From the NCBI GenBank assembly GCA_965230345.1, contig CBDDKR010000002.1:2604001-2668000 (forward strand): a stretch of 64,000 bases of DNA, given 5' to 3'. The notes below the pieces were generated by a model. The model ran no database searches and had not been told where the DNA came from. It saw only the letters and a list, made by a program, of their open reading frames with translations. A program made the translations under genes and the position numbers. The DNA comes from JADKBO01 sp965230345. Its GTDB lineage: Bacteria; Bacteroidota; Bacteroidia; Chitinophagales; Saprospiraceae. Below, piece by piece: positions 34,528 to 43,286 of the stretch (position 1 is the stretch's first letter; each line of letters begins with the position of its first letter).

Positions 34528-35802
34528 ATGAATTTTATAGATGAGTTAGAATGGAGAGGAATGCTTCACGATATGACACCTGGAGCAGAAAAATATCTTA
34601 AAAATGGAAATTGTGTTGGTTATATAGGATTTGATCCTACAGCACCGTCTATGACTATCGGAAACTTTGTTCAGATTCAACTTCTAAAATTGTTTCAACA
34701 ATCTGGAAACACACCTATTGTACTTATGGGAGGTGCTACAGGAAGAATTGGTGACCCCTCGGGTAAGGACAAAGAGAGGCAGTTAAAAACTGGTGAAGAG
34801 TTGGATAGGAACCTGAATTTTCAATTGGAGCAAGTGAAGAAATTCTTAGATTTCGAAGGTGAAAATGCTGCGATAATTGTCAATAATTTAGACTTTTATA
34901 AGGAGATGAACATTTTGGAATTCTTGCGAAATGTTGGAAAAACATTGACAGTGAATTACATGATGTCCAAGGACAGTGTAAAGAATAGGTTAGAAACTGG
35001 ATTGTCATTTACAGAGTTTAGTTACCAATTATTACAGGCCTACGATTTTCAGTGTTTGTATGAAAAACACAGTTGTCGAATACAAATGGGAGGATCTGAT
35101 CAATGGGGTAATATTACTTCAGGGACAGAATTCATTCGAAGAAACTTGACCGATGCAAAAGCTTATGCCGTAACTACTCCTCTATTAACCAAAAGCGATG
35201 GAAAGAAATTTGGCAAATCGGAGGAAGGAAATATTTGGCTTGACCCAAGCTTGACTTCTGCCTATAAATTTTATCAGTTTTGGATTAATGCAGATGATGC
35301 TGATGTGTCAAAGTTTTTAAGATACTTTACTCTTCGATCCAAAGAAGAAGTAGAAGGACTTGAGGAAAAATATGCTGAAGATCCAAGAGGGTTAAAACAA
35401 GAATTAGCAAATGAGTTAACAGCCAGAGTACACGGTGAGAGTAGTTTACAAGCGGTAAGTGAAGTTTCGCAGATCTTATTCAACAAAAAACTAAACAATG
35501 AGGAGTTGAAAAAAATGACTGTGGATGCTCTAGAGACAGTGAAAGGTGAAATTCCTACATTCAAGTTAAATAAAGCAAATATCGAAAGTGGAGACAATAT
35601 TTTAAATGTATTGACAACCCATTGCCCAATATTTAACTCTAAAAGTGAGGGTAAGAGAGCAATTAAGAATAACGCTGTTTCCATCAATAAGATTAAAATA
35701 ACTAACGAGGAGAGCACAATTTCTATAGATGATTTATTACAAAATCAATACATTTTTGTTGAAAATGGCAAAAAGAACAAGTTTATAATTGAAGTGGTGT
35801 AA
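34528..35802 (+). CDS. tyrS: Tyrosyl-tRNA synthetase
   Basis: A 424-residue class I synthetase. The Rossmann catalytic domain has GFDPTAPS and GGATGRIGDPSG, the KMSKS-like loop is KFGKS (in TKSDGKKFGKSEEGN), and an S4 RNA-binding domain lies at the C-terminus. The HIGH motif reads Thr43-Ile-Gly-Asn46: the first His, which normally helps bind the ATP phosphates, is Thr here. A -7 element TATTTTTG lies at 34488-34495 with a predicted start about 26 nt ahead of the ATG. No T-box or other leader is seen. The gene stands alone between two terminators. Confidence 0.95.
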   Translation: MNFIDELEWRGMLHDMTPGAEKYLKNGNCVGYIGFDPTAPSMTIGNFVQIQLLKLFQQSGNTPIVLMGGATGRIGDPSGKDKERQLKTGEELDRNLNFQLEQVKKFLDFEGENAAIIVNNLDFYKEMNILEFLRNVGKTLTVNYMMSKDSVKNRLETGLSFTEFSYQLLQAYDFQCLYEKHSCRIQMGGSDQWGNITSGTEFIRRNLTDAKAYAVTTPLLTKSDGKKFGKSEEGNIWLDPSLTSAYKFYQFWINADDADVSKFLRYFTLRSKEEVEGLEEKYAEDPRGLKQELANELTARVHGESSLQAVSEVSQILFNKKLNNEELKKMTVDALETVKGEIPTFKLNKANIESGDNILNVLTTHCPIFNSKSEGKRAIKNNAVSINKIKITNEESTISIDDLLQNQYIFVENGKKNKFIIEVV

Positions 35803-35825
35803 GAAGATCACAATAGTCAATAAAT

Positions 35826-35862
35826 AACAAAAGGTAGGTACATCTTGTACCTACCTTTTGTT
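35826..35862 (+). terminator. Intrinsic terminator of tyrS
   Basis: A perfect 17-bp stem: AACAAAAGGTAGGTACA (35826-35842), loop TCT, and its complement to 35862, then G-T-rich sequence with TTT. It begins 23 bp after the tyrS stop. Confidence 0.85.
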
Positions 35863-35981
35863 GTTTATATTCTATGTGGCTTAAAATATTGTTAATGTAG
35901 CGTTATATTTCTTTTCTCGTGCGGTATTTAGTTATATTTGGAATGATATATGTTAATGCCCAATGTTGAAAAATAATAATA

Positions 35982-36620
35982 GTGAAATATTCTCAATTCT
36001 TCTTATTACTGCTAACCATTACTCTGTTTAATGTGAACACCATTTTTGGTCAAGTATGGGTACAAGCCAGCATCCATACTAAGCCGAATACTATTCTTTT
36101 GGGAGGCAATCAGGACATAGTCCACTTATCTTATAATGAAGATGCTGGAAACTACGGTTTAATAGATCGAACATATTGGGAATTTGACATTGGGTACAAA
36201 AACTTTTATATAGGGTATGGTCGTTTTGGTCAGATGTATGAGCAGGCTGGGTTTTATGATATGCATGAAGCAGATTGGGCAGACTTGGATTATTGGCGTA
36301 GATATGTTCATTATAAAGATTATCGCATAGGCTTTACTCATCAGTTGGATTGGTTTTCCTATGACATCTATTTTGATATTTCTAAGTTTAGTGAAAATCG
36401 AAGATACATCTATTACTGGGGTCAAAGCCCTAAAATAGGCTATTCTAGTTATGAGGGGAGGGGGTACGGCTATGGTGCTAAATTGAGTATTCGATTGATC
36501 GAAAATCTTCATGTCGGGATGAATGGTAACTATGTATATTATAAAGATTTTTACGGAAAGGATATCGTGCGTCTTAATGCATTTGTCAAATACAAATATA
36601 CATTCAATTGGAAAAAATAA
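35982..36620 (+). CDS. Hypothetical outer-membrane or exported protein
   Basis: A 212-residue protein with a clear signal peptide (hydrophobic QFFLLLLTITLFNVNTIFGQ). The rest is very rich in Tyr, Trp and Gly in alternating patterns (for example FYIGYGRFGQMYE, YGYGAKLSIRL), typical of a small outer-membrane beta-barrel. The start is a GTG; no in-frame ATG gives a better one. TATATTTG at 35933-35940 is a likely -7 element. It overlaps the next gene by about 13 bp. Function unknown. Confidence 0.6.
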   Translation: MKYSQFFLLLLTITLFNVNTIFGQVWVQASIHTKPNTILLGGNQDIVHLSYNEDAGNYGLIDRTYWEFDIGYKNFYIGYGRFGQMYEQAGFYDMHEADWADLDYWRRYVHYKDYRIGFTHQLDWFSYDIYFDISKFSENRRYIYYWGQSPKIGYSSYEGRGYGYGAKLSIRLIENLHVGMNGNYVYYKDFYGKDIVRLNAFVKYKYTFNWKK

Positions 36621-37216
36621 TCATGTTATGCTTACTTTGCTGCACGACTTTTGGCTGGGGTCAAAGCGATGACCTTTTAAAGCGAAAGTATACCTATTCT
36701 TTTGCTGTTGGTTTGACAACCAATTATCCAATTGGTAAGGGGAAATATTGGGTATTGGTTAGAGGAATGAAAAATTTCTCAGTATTTGAAAATAAATATC
36801 ATCCTTTTAACCAAATATTTAGCTACAAATTTGGAATAGAGAATAAAAATTATAAGGTAGAACTAGGATATTTTAAATTCAGTAATGATAATGTTCGAAA
36901 GGCCCAATCTGGTAAATTATTTAGTCAAACTGCACAAGGACTTGAGTTGAATTTCTCGTCTAAGAGACTACGTTACAGTTGGTCACGAAAGTTATATATA
37001 GAACCAATGTTGTCTTACGCCATAGATGTTGGATTAGGGTATGTCAACCAACGATTTTTAGAGGGTACCAACAAACATAGATATGGTTTAGGGGCTCATT
37101 TGAAGTATCATTTTTATCCCAATTTATATATTCAGAACACAACATCTGTGAGTTACCATTCACATGGATTACCCACGTATTTATTATCTCAATTTTATAT
37201 CGGTATCCATTTTTGA
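36608..37216 (+). CDS. Hypothetical exported protein, paired with previous gene
   Basis: A 202-residue protein with a short signal peptide (MEKIIMLCLLCCTTFGWGQ). The mature part is Tyr- and Lys-rich with beta-barrel-like alternation and ends in FYIGIHF, a common terminal strand pattern of outer-membrane barrels. The TTG at 36608 overlaps the end of the previous gene; an ATG at 36623 is an alternative but leaves a signal peptide without positive charge. The two genes are probably co-translated and may form a pair at the outer membrane (inference). Confidence 0.55.
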   Translation: MEKIIMLCLLCCTTFGWGQSDDLLKRKYTYSFAVGLTTNYPIGKGKYWVLVRGMKNFSVFENKYHPFNQIFSYKFGIENKNYKVELGYFKFSNDNVRKAQSGKLFSQTAQGLELNFSSKRLRYSWSRKLYIEPMLSYAIDVGLGYVNQRFLEGTNKHRYGLGAHLKYHFYPNLYIQNTTSVSYHSHGLPTYLLSQFYIGIHF

Positions 37217-37343
37217 AAAGATAGATTTAATACTGAATAAGTGTTTTGTTTGATAAAGGGAGGAACATAATAGCATTTTTCAATGGAGAAAGATTATTTA
37301 AATTAAAATCATCCGTAATATTTCTCTTTTTTTATAAAAATGT

Positions 37344-37351
37344 TACTTTTG
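37344..37351 (+). promoter_or_regulatory. -7 promoter element of the SRP RNA
   Basis: TACTTTTG matches TAnnTTTG and lies 6 bp upstream of the first paired base of the SRP RNA, where transcription is expected to start. A TTTC sits 19 bp upstream at 37321-37324. Confidence 0.65.
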
Positions 37352-37357
37352 CACCCT

Positions 37358-37448
37358 GTGAGGGCGGAACGGCCAGCTCCTCTTGAACTCCCCCAGGGTA
37401 GAGATGCAGCAAGGGTAGAGAGTTGAGCGGTTAGGTTCTTGTCCTCAC
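37358..37448 (+). ncRNA. ffs: Signal recognition particle RNA (4.5S-type)
   Basis: About 91 nt. The ends pair (GTGAGG...GGAAC at the 5' side with GTTC...CCTCAC at the 3' side), the middle has a second stem (AACTC / GAGTT), and the conserved apical loop of domain IV is seen as CCCCCAGG followed by AGATGCAGCAAGGG. This is the small bacterial SRP RNA that binds Ffh and works with FtsY (encoded at 28494). It lies just upstream of the transaldolase gene. Confidence 0.88.
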
Positions 37449-37475
37449 TTTTATTTTCACCAAATCTTACTTTCC

Positions 37476-38132
37476 ATGTTATTTTTTGTAGACACTGCTA
37501 ATTTAGACCAGATTAAAGAAGCTCAGGATTTAGGAATCCTAGATGGCGTTACAACCAATCCTTCATTAATGGCTAAAGAAGGCATAAGTGGACAGGAAAA
37601 TGTAATCAATCATTATAAAGCAATTTGTGAAATTGTAGACGGTCCTGTTAGTGCTGAAGTAATTAGCACGAATTACGAAGGAATGATTGAAGAAGGTATG
37701 AAATTGGCAGAAATTGATGAAAACATTGTAATTAAAGTTCCAATGATTAAAGATGGTGTTAAAGCCATTTCTTATTTTACAGAACAAGGCATACCAACCA
37801 ATTGTACATTAGTATTTTCATCGGGCCAAGCTATTCTTGCTGCAAAAGCTGGAGCTACATTTTTGAGCCCATTCATTGGTAGAGTCGATGATTTAAATTG
37901 GGATGGTATGAGTTTGATTGCAGATATTGCCGAAATCTATGCCATGCAAGGATACAGCACTCAGATTTTGGCAGCTTCAATTAGAAACAGCAAACACATC
38001 GTTGATGCCGCAAGAGCTGGTGCCGATGTGGTGACATGTCCGTTAAGTGCAATGCTCGGATTATTGAAACATCCCCTTACAGATATCGGTCTTGAGAAAT
38101 TTTTAGCTGATCACCATAAAGCCAATCAATAA
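37476..38132 (+). CDS. Transaldolase (TalC / fructose-6-phosphate aldolase type)
   Basis: A 218-residue (beta/alpha)8-barrel enzyme of the short transaldolase family, which transfers dihydroxyacetone units in the pentose phosphate pathway. DTANLDQIKEAQDLGILDGVTTNPSLMAKEG is the family signature and Lys87 in VIKVPM is the Schiff-base lysine. The C-terminal GADVVTCPLSAMLGLLKHPLTDIG is also typical. Short members in Bacteroidota are usually transaldolases, not F6P aldolases (family knowledge). It lies 28 bp after the SRP RNA. Confidence 0.93.
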   Translation: MLFFVDTANLDQIKEAQDLGILDGVTTNPSLMAKEGISGQENVINHYKAICEIVDGPVSAEVISTNYEGMIEEGMKLAEIDENIVIKVPMIKDGVKAISYFTEQGIPTNCTLVFSSGQAILAAKAGATFLSPFIGRVDDLNWDGMSLIADIAEIYAMQGYSTQILAASIRNSKHIVDAARAGADVVTCPLSAMLGLLKHPLTDIGLEKFLADHHKANQ

Positions 38133-38205
38133 GACTAAGGGATACGCGTACAATAAATATCCTCAATCTTTCCATAATTAGGTTTTTAATATCTAATTCA
38201 TTCTA

Positions 38206-38371
38206 TATATTTGCAGCATCTTTGGTAACACATTGATGTTTTAATAGGGAATCCAGTTAGAATCTGGAACAGTCCCCGCTGCTGTATTTCTCAGATACAC
38301 TGTAAATAAAATACCACTGCATTTTCATGTGGGAAGGTTGTTTACTTTAGAGATAAGTCAGAAGACCTGCC
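38206..38371 (+). promoter_or_regulatory. Cobalamin riboswitch with its -7 promoter element
   Basis: TATATTTG at 38206-38213 is the likely -7 element. The aptamer (about 38217-38371) shows the conserved parts in order: GGTAACAC, AATAGGGAATCCAG, the B12 box region GGAACAGTCCCCGCTGCTGTA, CCACTG, GTGGGAAGG and AGTCAGAAGACCTGCC. Adenosylcobalamin or a related form binding would switch off the genes behind it. A small hairpin CTTTC-GGAG-GAAAG at 38420-38433 may be part of the expression platform. Confidence 0.92.
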
Positions 38372-38495
38372 ATAGATACATAATCATCATCAGAGTTGAG
38401 AAGCTTTGACATTTGTAAACTTTCGGAGGAAAGGTTGGTGACATCTTTAGGGAAGCAATTCTTGTTGCTATCGGTCTTCCATATTCGATCATGTA

Positions 38496-40289
38496 TTGAA
38501 GTATTTCACACTTCTGTTTGTATTACTAAATCTACCATGTACTGGGCAGTACTTGGATTCTATTATTGCAATAGAAGAAGTTACAATTAGAGATAGCTTA
38601 AAGCGAGGTGAAGATCAATTGAAGGCTATAACTGGAGTTGATTTTACAAGGGCACTTGCTAGAGAGTCATCTGTTTTTGTAAAGAATTATGGTCCGTCGT
38701 CTATTGCTACCTTATCTTATTTAGGAAGCAATGCAAGTCAGGTTTCGATATTGTGGAATGGAATTCCGATCAATAATCCTATGTTGGGATTAAATGATGT
38801 GTCATTGGTAAATACCTTCTTTTTTAATAATTTCAAATTTAATCAGGCTGATGTCCATTCCATTGCTGCAGGACTGGAATTGTCGAATGAGAAAGAAGAT
38901 TTTCAATTCTTGCAAGTGTTTAATTCTGTAGGTTCTTTCCGGTCTCGAAAACATGGCGTTAAGGCAAAACTCTCGAATAAGTTTGTTCAATCTCGTATCG
39001 GCATTTATCGCGAGAATTCACTAAATGATTTTTCTTATCGATCCAGTTCTCAAGGGAAAAGGAAAACTGAAAACGCAGCTAAAAAGCAAAATGCAATTCA
39101 TATACAAAGTTTACTTAAATGGTCTAATAGGATTAATTCCTACATAGAATATTGGTGGCAAGATACGTATAGAGAAATACCTAAAACAACCGTGCAAACC
39201 ATAAGTGAAGCAAATCAAAAGGATGAGAGCCATAGATTATTTATATCTACGAAATTGGACTATAAAATGTGGAAATGGAAGGTTTCATCTGGTTTCATAA
39301 GAGAACGGGTTTTGTATAAAGATCCAATCATTGATCTAACGTCTGATGGCGTTTTTAAATCTTGGTTGATTAAAAAAGAAGTAGAACGAATACTAGAAAA
39401 TGGATTACTTAAGTGGTCCACGTCTTATACCCTAACAGAAGGGCAAATTAATGCCTATGGAAATGATCGAAAGATATACCCATTGAATTCACAATTGATG
39501 GGATTTTGGAATATTGGTAATCTAAGCGTAAACCCACAAATTGGAATGAAGTCCAATACTTGGGAACAAATAAGATGGGTGGGGGGAAGTAAAGCCACAT
39601 ATTCATTTGGAATGATGACATTACAGGCTCATTTGTTACGAAAAGTACGCTTCCCATCAATGAACGATCTATATTGGATACCTGGGGGGAACCCAAAGCT
39701 GAATGAAGAAAAGGGCTGGTCACAAGGATTGAAAATAACAACTACCCAATCAAATTATTCTGTGAATTTGGATTTTTTTCATCGCTACATTAAAGATTGG
39801 ATATTATGGGCTAGACTGCCAGATCAAGTATTTTTTTCAGCATCTAATGTTGCTGTAGTTCAAAGTTATGGAATGTTAGTAGGTGGAAGCTATAAACATT
39901 GTTTCAATGATATTTCGATGGAATTGGTTGGGAAATATGTCATTACACAATCACGTAATAGGGTAGAAGTGGCACTTCCAAAGATAGAAAAGGGGGAACA
40001 GTTGTTGTATACACCTCAGTTTAAGAGTGACAATAACTTAACGATTGATTGGAACGCTTTCTCTTTCAGATGTGATCACTCCTATGTAAGCAGTTCGGAA
40101 GGAATCTTGTACAAGCTTGATGGTTATCATCTTTTCGATATAAGTTTAGCATGGAAGAGAAAATGGAAAGATTTCGCTCCAACTTTTAGATTGGATTTAA
40201 ATAATTTACTTCATACTAATTATCAAATCATCGAAAATCGTCCGATGCCTGGACGACACTTTGCTTTTAATTTTATAATCAATATATAA
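38496..40289 (+). CDS. TonB-dependent receptor, cobalamin-controlled (BtuB-like)
   Basis: A 597-residue outer-membrane receptor. A signal peptide (MKYFTLLFVLLNLPCTGQ) is followed by the plug domain, with SSIATLSYLGSNASQVSILWNGIPINNPMLGLNDVSL typical of BtuB-type plugs, and then the 22-strand barrel. The last strand is HFAFNFIINI. The start is a TTG; the frame is open upstream only to a TAG at 38448 and has no ATG. Control by the riboswitch points to vitamin B12 or corrinoid uptake. The gene for the DUF4465 protein follows after 8 bp. Confidence 0.88.
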   Translation: MKYFTLLFVLLNLPCTGQYLDSIIAIEEVTIRDSLKRGEDQLKAITGVDFTRALARESSVFVKNYGPSSIATLSYLGSNASQVSILWNGIPINNPMLGLNDVSLVNTFFFNNFKFNQADVHSIAAGLELSNEKEDFQFLQVFNSVGSFRSRKHGVKAKLSNKFVQSRIGIYRENSLNDFSYRSSSQGKRKTENAAKKQNAIHIQSLLKWSNRINSYIEYWWQDTYREIPKTTVQTISEANQKDESHRLFISTKLDYKMWKWKVSSGFIRERVLYKDPIIDLTSDGVFKSWLIKKEVERILENGLLKWSTSYTLTEGQINAYGNDRKIYPLNSQLMGFWNIGNLSVNPQIGMKSNTWEQIRWVGGSKATYSFGMMTLQAHLLRKVRFPSMNDLYWIPGGNPKLNEEKGWSQGLKITTTQSNYSVNLDFFHRYIKDWILWARLPDQVFFSASNVAVVQSYGMLVGGSYKHCFNDISMELVGKYVITQSRNRVEVALPKIEKGEQLLYTPQFKSDNNLTIDWNAFSFRCDHSYVSSSEGILYKLDGYHLFDISLAWKRKWKDFAPTFRLDLNNLLHTNYQIIENRPMPGRHFAFNFIINI

Positions 40290-40297
40290 GAAGTCAT

Positions 40298-41263
40298 ATG
40301 ACAAGAATATTTACATTTTTAGTTTGTTTTTTTACAGTGATTAACTTGAATGCACAACTTATTGCGGATTGGGAAGATTACAGTTTGGGTTCGAATGAAG
40401 CCATCAAAGATGCTGGAGATGAGGGTGGATTCAATTCTAAAGGGATATTTGTGAATAATGAGTTTTTCGAAACACCTTCCTTTTCTTATTGGTCAGGATG
40501 GATATTATCTTCAGGAACAGACACAACAACCCCTGGATTTATGAATGAGCACAGCGTGATTTCGGGAATAGGTAATGATAATTCGAGTAATTATGCTGTG
40601 AGTTATGCTCCAAGCCAAACAGTGATGAAGTTTACAAATTATCCAAAGAGTTTGATGATTGATGGCTTTTATATTAACAATTCGACTTATGCCTATTTAA
40701 GTATGCAAAATGGTGATTCTCATGCTAAAAAGTTTGGTGGAGAAGACGGTGATGATCCTGATTTTTTTTCCATTACGATTAAGGGTATGTTGGATGGAAA
40801 TGTGACTAAGGATTCCGTTTTATTCTACTTAGCAGATTATCGTTCGTCTAATAATGACGAGGATTATATCGTGAAAGACTGGACTTATCTTGATGTTAGT
40901 AAGTTGGGAATTTGTGATAGCTTATTAATGACCCTTAATTCTTCTGATGTTGGAGAGTTTGGTATGAATACTCCTGCTTATTTTTGCATAGATGATGTCC
41001 ATACTTCTCATTTGGTAAATACGACTGCCATTAACGATGAAAGTAAGTTTACTATATTGCTTAACCAGGGAGAGTTATATGTTAATTCTTCTTTGGCTGG
41101 AAGCCTCAATATATTTGATCTAAGTGGGAAATTAATATCAACTTTTGAAGTTCAAGAAGGCGGTAATTCTTTTACTTGGATTAATTCATACGATCAAATA
41201 TTGGTGGCAAGGCTAGCTTCATCGAAAGGAATAGTGAAATCTACATTGATTTATAATAAGTAG
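40298..41263 (+). CDS. DUF4465 protein with T9SS type A sorting domain, probable B12-binding surface protein
   Basis: A 321-residue secreted protein. After a signal peptide (MTRIFTFLVCFFTVINLNAQ) comes a DUF4465 domain: ADWEDYSLGSNEA, SYWSGWILSSGTDTTTPGF, SSNYAVSYA, MIDGFYINNSTYAYLSM. The last ~75 residues (LNQGELYVNSSLAGSLNIFDLSGK to the end) match the T9SS type A sorting domain. It is co-transcribed with the TonB receptor under the cobalamin riboswitch. I recall DUF4465-type proteins being reported as surface B12-binding lipoproteins (BtuH) in gut Bacteroides, but I am not certain of the family number; here the protein goes out by T9SS and has no lipobox. Confidence 0.82.
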   Translation: MTRIFTFLVCFFTVINLNAQLIADWEDYSLGSNEAIKDAGDEGGFNSKGIFVNNEFFETPSFSYWSGWILSSGTDTTTPGFMNEHSVISGIGNDNSSNYAVSYAPSQTVMKFTNYPKSLMIDGFYINNSTYAYLSMQNGDSHAKKFGGEDGDDPDFFSITIKGMLDGNVTKDSVLFYLADYRSSNNDEDYIVKDWTYLDVSKLGICDSLLMTLNSSDVGEFGMNTPAYFCIDDVHTSHLVNTTAINDESKFTILLNQGELYVNSSLAGSLNIFDLSGKLISTFEVQEGGNSFTWINSYDQILVARLASSKGIVKSTLIYNK

Positions 41264-41304
41264 GATATCCATTTTATCCTTGTACAAAAGTCTAAACATA
41301 AAAA

Positions 41305-41332
41305 AAGCCCTCCTGGTGTACTTGGAGGGCTT
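41305..41332 (-). terminator. Intrinsic terminator, mainly for the minus-strand gene
   Basis: AAGCCCTCC (41305-41313) and GGAGGGCTT (41324-41332). On the minus strand a T-run of seven follows, so it ends the transcript of the gene that stops at 41378; it can also stop plus-strand transcripts from the B12 operon less strongly. Confidence 0.8.
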
Positions 41333-41377
41333 AAGTGATGAAGCAATTATCAATCACCTATAGAAAAACTCTCACAT

Positions 41378-41701
41378 TTATATTCTTCTAAGTTGTATCG
41401 GTAAGGTATAGATTTTGTTGTGTTCAAAATCATTTGCAGAAACAGTACGATGATTCAATGCATTTCTTACTTGTTTACTCGCAATATTCTTACTAGTCGA
41501 TACAATAACAATTTCATTTTGTGAATTCACTAAAAAGTTAATGATGATTCTTTCATCATTTTGCACGTCAATGTTTGCTTTTTCAATAAATGTTTTCATT
41601 TCTTCTCTTAGTTCGATGACTTCTGGACCATTTGTCGCAAAAGCAGAAACTGAAAGGAATAATGAAAAGACAGCAGCAAAAAGAAGTTTTGTAATTCTCA
41701 T
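41378..41701 (-). CDS. Small exported hypothetical protein
   Basis: A 107-residue protein with a signal peptide (MRITKLLFAAVFSLFLSVSAFA). The mature domain, with NDERIIINFLVNSQNEIVIVSTSKN and ending YTLPIQLRRI, looks like a small alpha/beta fold reminiscent of TonB C-terminal or related periplasmic domains (weak inference). I recall similar short exported proteins in other Bacteroidota. It is a single gene that ends at a strong terminator. Confidence 0.65.
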   Translation of the reverse strand: MRITKLLFAAVFSLFLSVSAFATNGPEVIELREEMKTFIEKANIDVQNDERIIINFLVNSQNEIVIVSTSKNIASKQVRNALNHRTVSANDFEHNKIYTLPIQLRRI

Positions 41702-42029
41702 GATTTTAATAATGTTAAGTTTTGTAATGTAATTGTATTGGTATAACGGGAATAAAGTGAATTAGGTTATACCACTTCAGACTAAAGTCACGGAATTTAT
41801 CTACGTATGGTTGTTTTTTTCCTACGAAAGTATTTTTGATGTTTGCAGAATATAAATCCGTAATCAGTGTGAATGGCTTGCTGGTACAAAACATCATGTA
41901 TGATTATTAACTTTGAGTAAATATTAATTTTAAGATTAAGTTAAATTTAGGTTGGTTATTAGAACTTGACAACACCTTTAGAATGGCTTTATCATATAAG
42001 GGATTTGAACACCTTACCAGCGATGTTTA
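41702..42029. other. Intergenic region between divergent genes
   Basis: AT-rich. It must hold the promoter of the minus-strand gene; CGAAAGTA at 41825-41832 reads TACTTTCG on the minus strand and is a possible -7 element, without a good -33 partner. No ORF is convincing. Confidence 0.45.
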
Positions 42030-42061
42030 TTTGGATAGACTAGATTAAGATTTTACCTTTG
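42030..42061 (+). promoter_or_regulatory. Promoter of the glycosyltransferase gene
   Basis: TTTG at 42030-42033, 20 bp, then TACCTTTG at 42054-42061. Predicted start near 42067, about 16 nt before the ATG. Confidence 0.65.
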
Positions 42062-42082
42062 GAATCTTAGAAAAAACGGTAG

Positions 42083-43282
42083 ATGAAGATTTTACAATTG
42101 TGTAAAAAGTTTCCTTATCCATTAAAGGATGGAGAATCGATAGCAGTAACTTACTTGACTAAGGCAATGGTTTCTCATGGTTGTGACGTCACTTTGCTGT
42201 CTATGAATACCGTCAAGCATGAGGTCGATTTGGATAAGTTGCCAAAATCGTATGACCACTACTCATCTATTCACTGCGTTCATATTGACAATCGAGTGAA
42301 ACCAATTAATGCATTTGTTAATCTATTCTCATCAAAGAGTTATCACATTCAACGCTTCGTAAATGAAAAGTTTAGAACAAAACTAACAGATTTACTGCGA
42401 AGCAGGCAGTATGATGTTATTCAATTAGAGACATTATATTTAGTGCCTTATATTCAGACAATAAGAGAACATAGTGCAGCAATGATTGTGTTAAGATCGC
42501 ATAATGTCGAATTTGAAATTTGGGAGAGAATTACTTCAAATACAAAATGGGGCATTAAAAAATGGTACTTAAATCACCTAACCCAAAAACTGAAGAAATT
42601 TGAATTAAATACACTAAACGACATTGACTTTTTAATCGCGATTTCAAATAGAGACTTGAATCAATTTAGAAAGATGGGGCTTAAAAAGGAGGGGATGTCT
42701 ATACCTATTGGATTAGAAATTGATAAGTATATTCCTAAGCCTGTTGAAGAAGATAATAGTAAATCAGTGTCATTCATTGGTTCATTAGATTGGATGCCAA
42801 ATCTAGAAGGAGTAAGATGGTTTTTGAAAAATGTATGGCCCAAATTTTACGAAAGAAATCCGGATTACACATTTCACATAGCTGGTAGAAATGCACCAAA
42901 AGAGTTGATGGAAGAAAGTGGTAATGGAGTCGTTGTCCATGGGGAAGTTGATAGTGCAATCGACTTTATTAATAGTTATCCTTTAATGGTTGTTCCATTA
43001 TTCTCAGGAAGTGGTACTCGGGTTAAAATACTTGAAGGAATGGCATTGAAAAAAGGCATCGTTACGACTACAGTAGGTGTAGAAGGGATTGAAGTAGGGT
43101 CGGGAAAACAATTATGGATAGCTGATAGTGCATTGGATTTCATCGATGCTATGGAAGCAGCCTTTCGAAGCATCGATCACTTAGAGCAAATTGGATGTAA
43201 TGCTCGTGACTTTATCGACTTAAATTACAATCATAAATCAGTAGCTTCTAAATTGGTGGAGAAGTATAAAGACTTAGTCTAA
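42083..43282 (+). CDS. Glycosyltransferase family 4 protein
   Basis: A 399-residue GT-B glycosyltransferase. The N-terminal domain (KILQLCKKFPYPLKDGESIAVTYLTKAM) binds the acceptor and the C-terminal domain holds SFIGSLDWMPNLEG, FHIAGRNAP and the nucleotide-sugar region GSGTRVKILEGMALKKGIVTTTVGVEGI, where the Glu and its neighbours contact the sugar. No signal or membrane helix, so it is cytoplasmic or peripheral. It probably adds a hexose in surface polysaccharide or lipid synthesis; donor and acceptor are not known. It ends convergently, 4 bp from kdsC. Confidence 0.88.
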   Translation: MKILQLCKKFPYPLKDGESIAVTYLTKAMVSHGCDVTLLSMNTVKHEVDLDKLPKSYDHYSSIHCVHIDNRVKPINAFVNLFSSKSYHIQRFVNEKFRTKLTDLLRSRQYDVIQLETLYLVPYIQTIREHSAAMIVLRSHNVEFEIWERITSNTKWGIKKWYLNHLTQKLKKFELNTLNDIDFLIAISNRDLNQFRKMGLKKEGMSIPIGLEIDKYIPKPVEEDNSKSVSFIGSLDWMPNLEGVRWFLKNVWPKFYERNPDYTFHIAGRNAPKELMEESGNGVVVHGEVDSAIDFINSYPLMVVPLFSGSGTRVKILEGMALKKGIVTTTVGVEGIEVGSGKQLWIADSALDFIDAMEAAFRSIDHLEQIGCNARDFIDLNYNHKSVASKLVEKYKDLV

Positions 43283-43286
43283 AGAA

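Noticed and set aside
38396..38590. 64-codon ORF between the cobalamin riboswitch and the TonB receptor
   Set aside because: It starts with TTG, overlaps the receptor gene in another frame and shows no protein-like composition.
41715..41897. 60-codon minus-strand ORF upstream of the small exported protein
   Set aside because: It has no recognised domain and occupies the likely promoter region.
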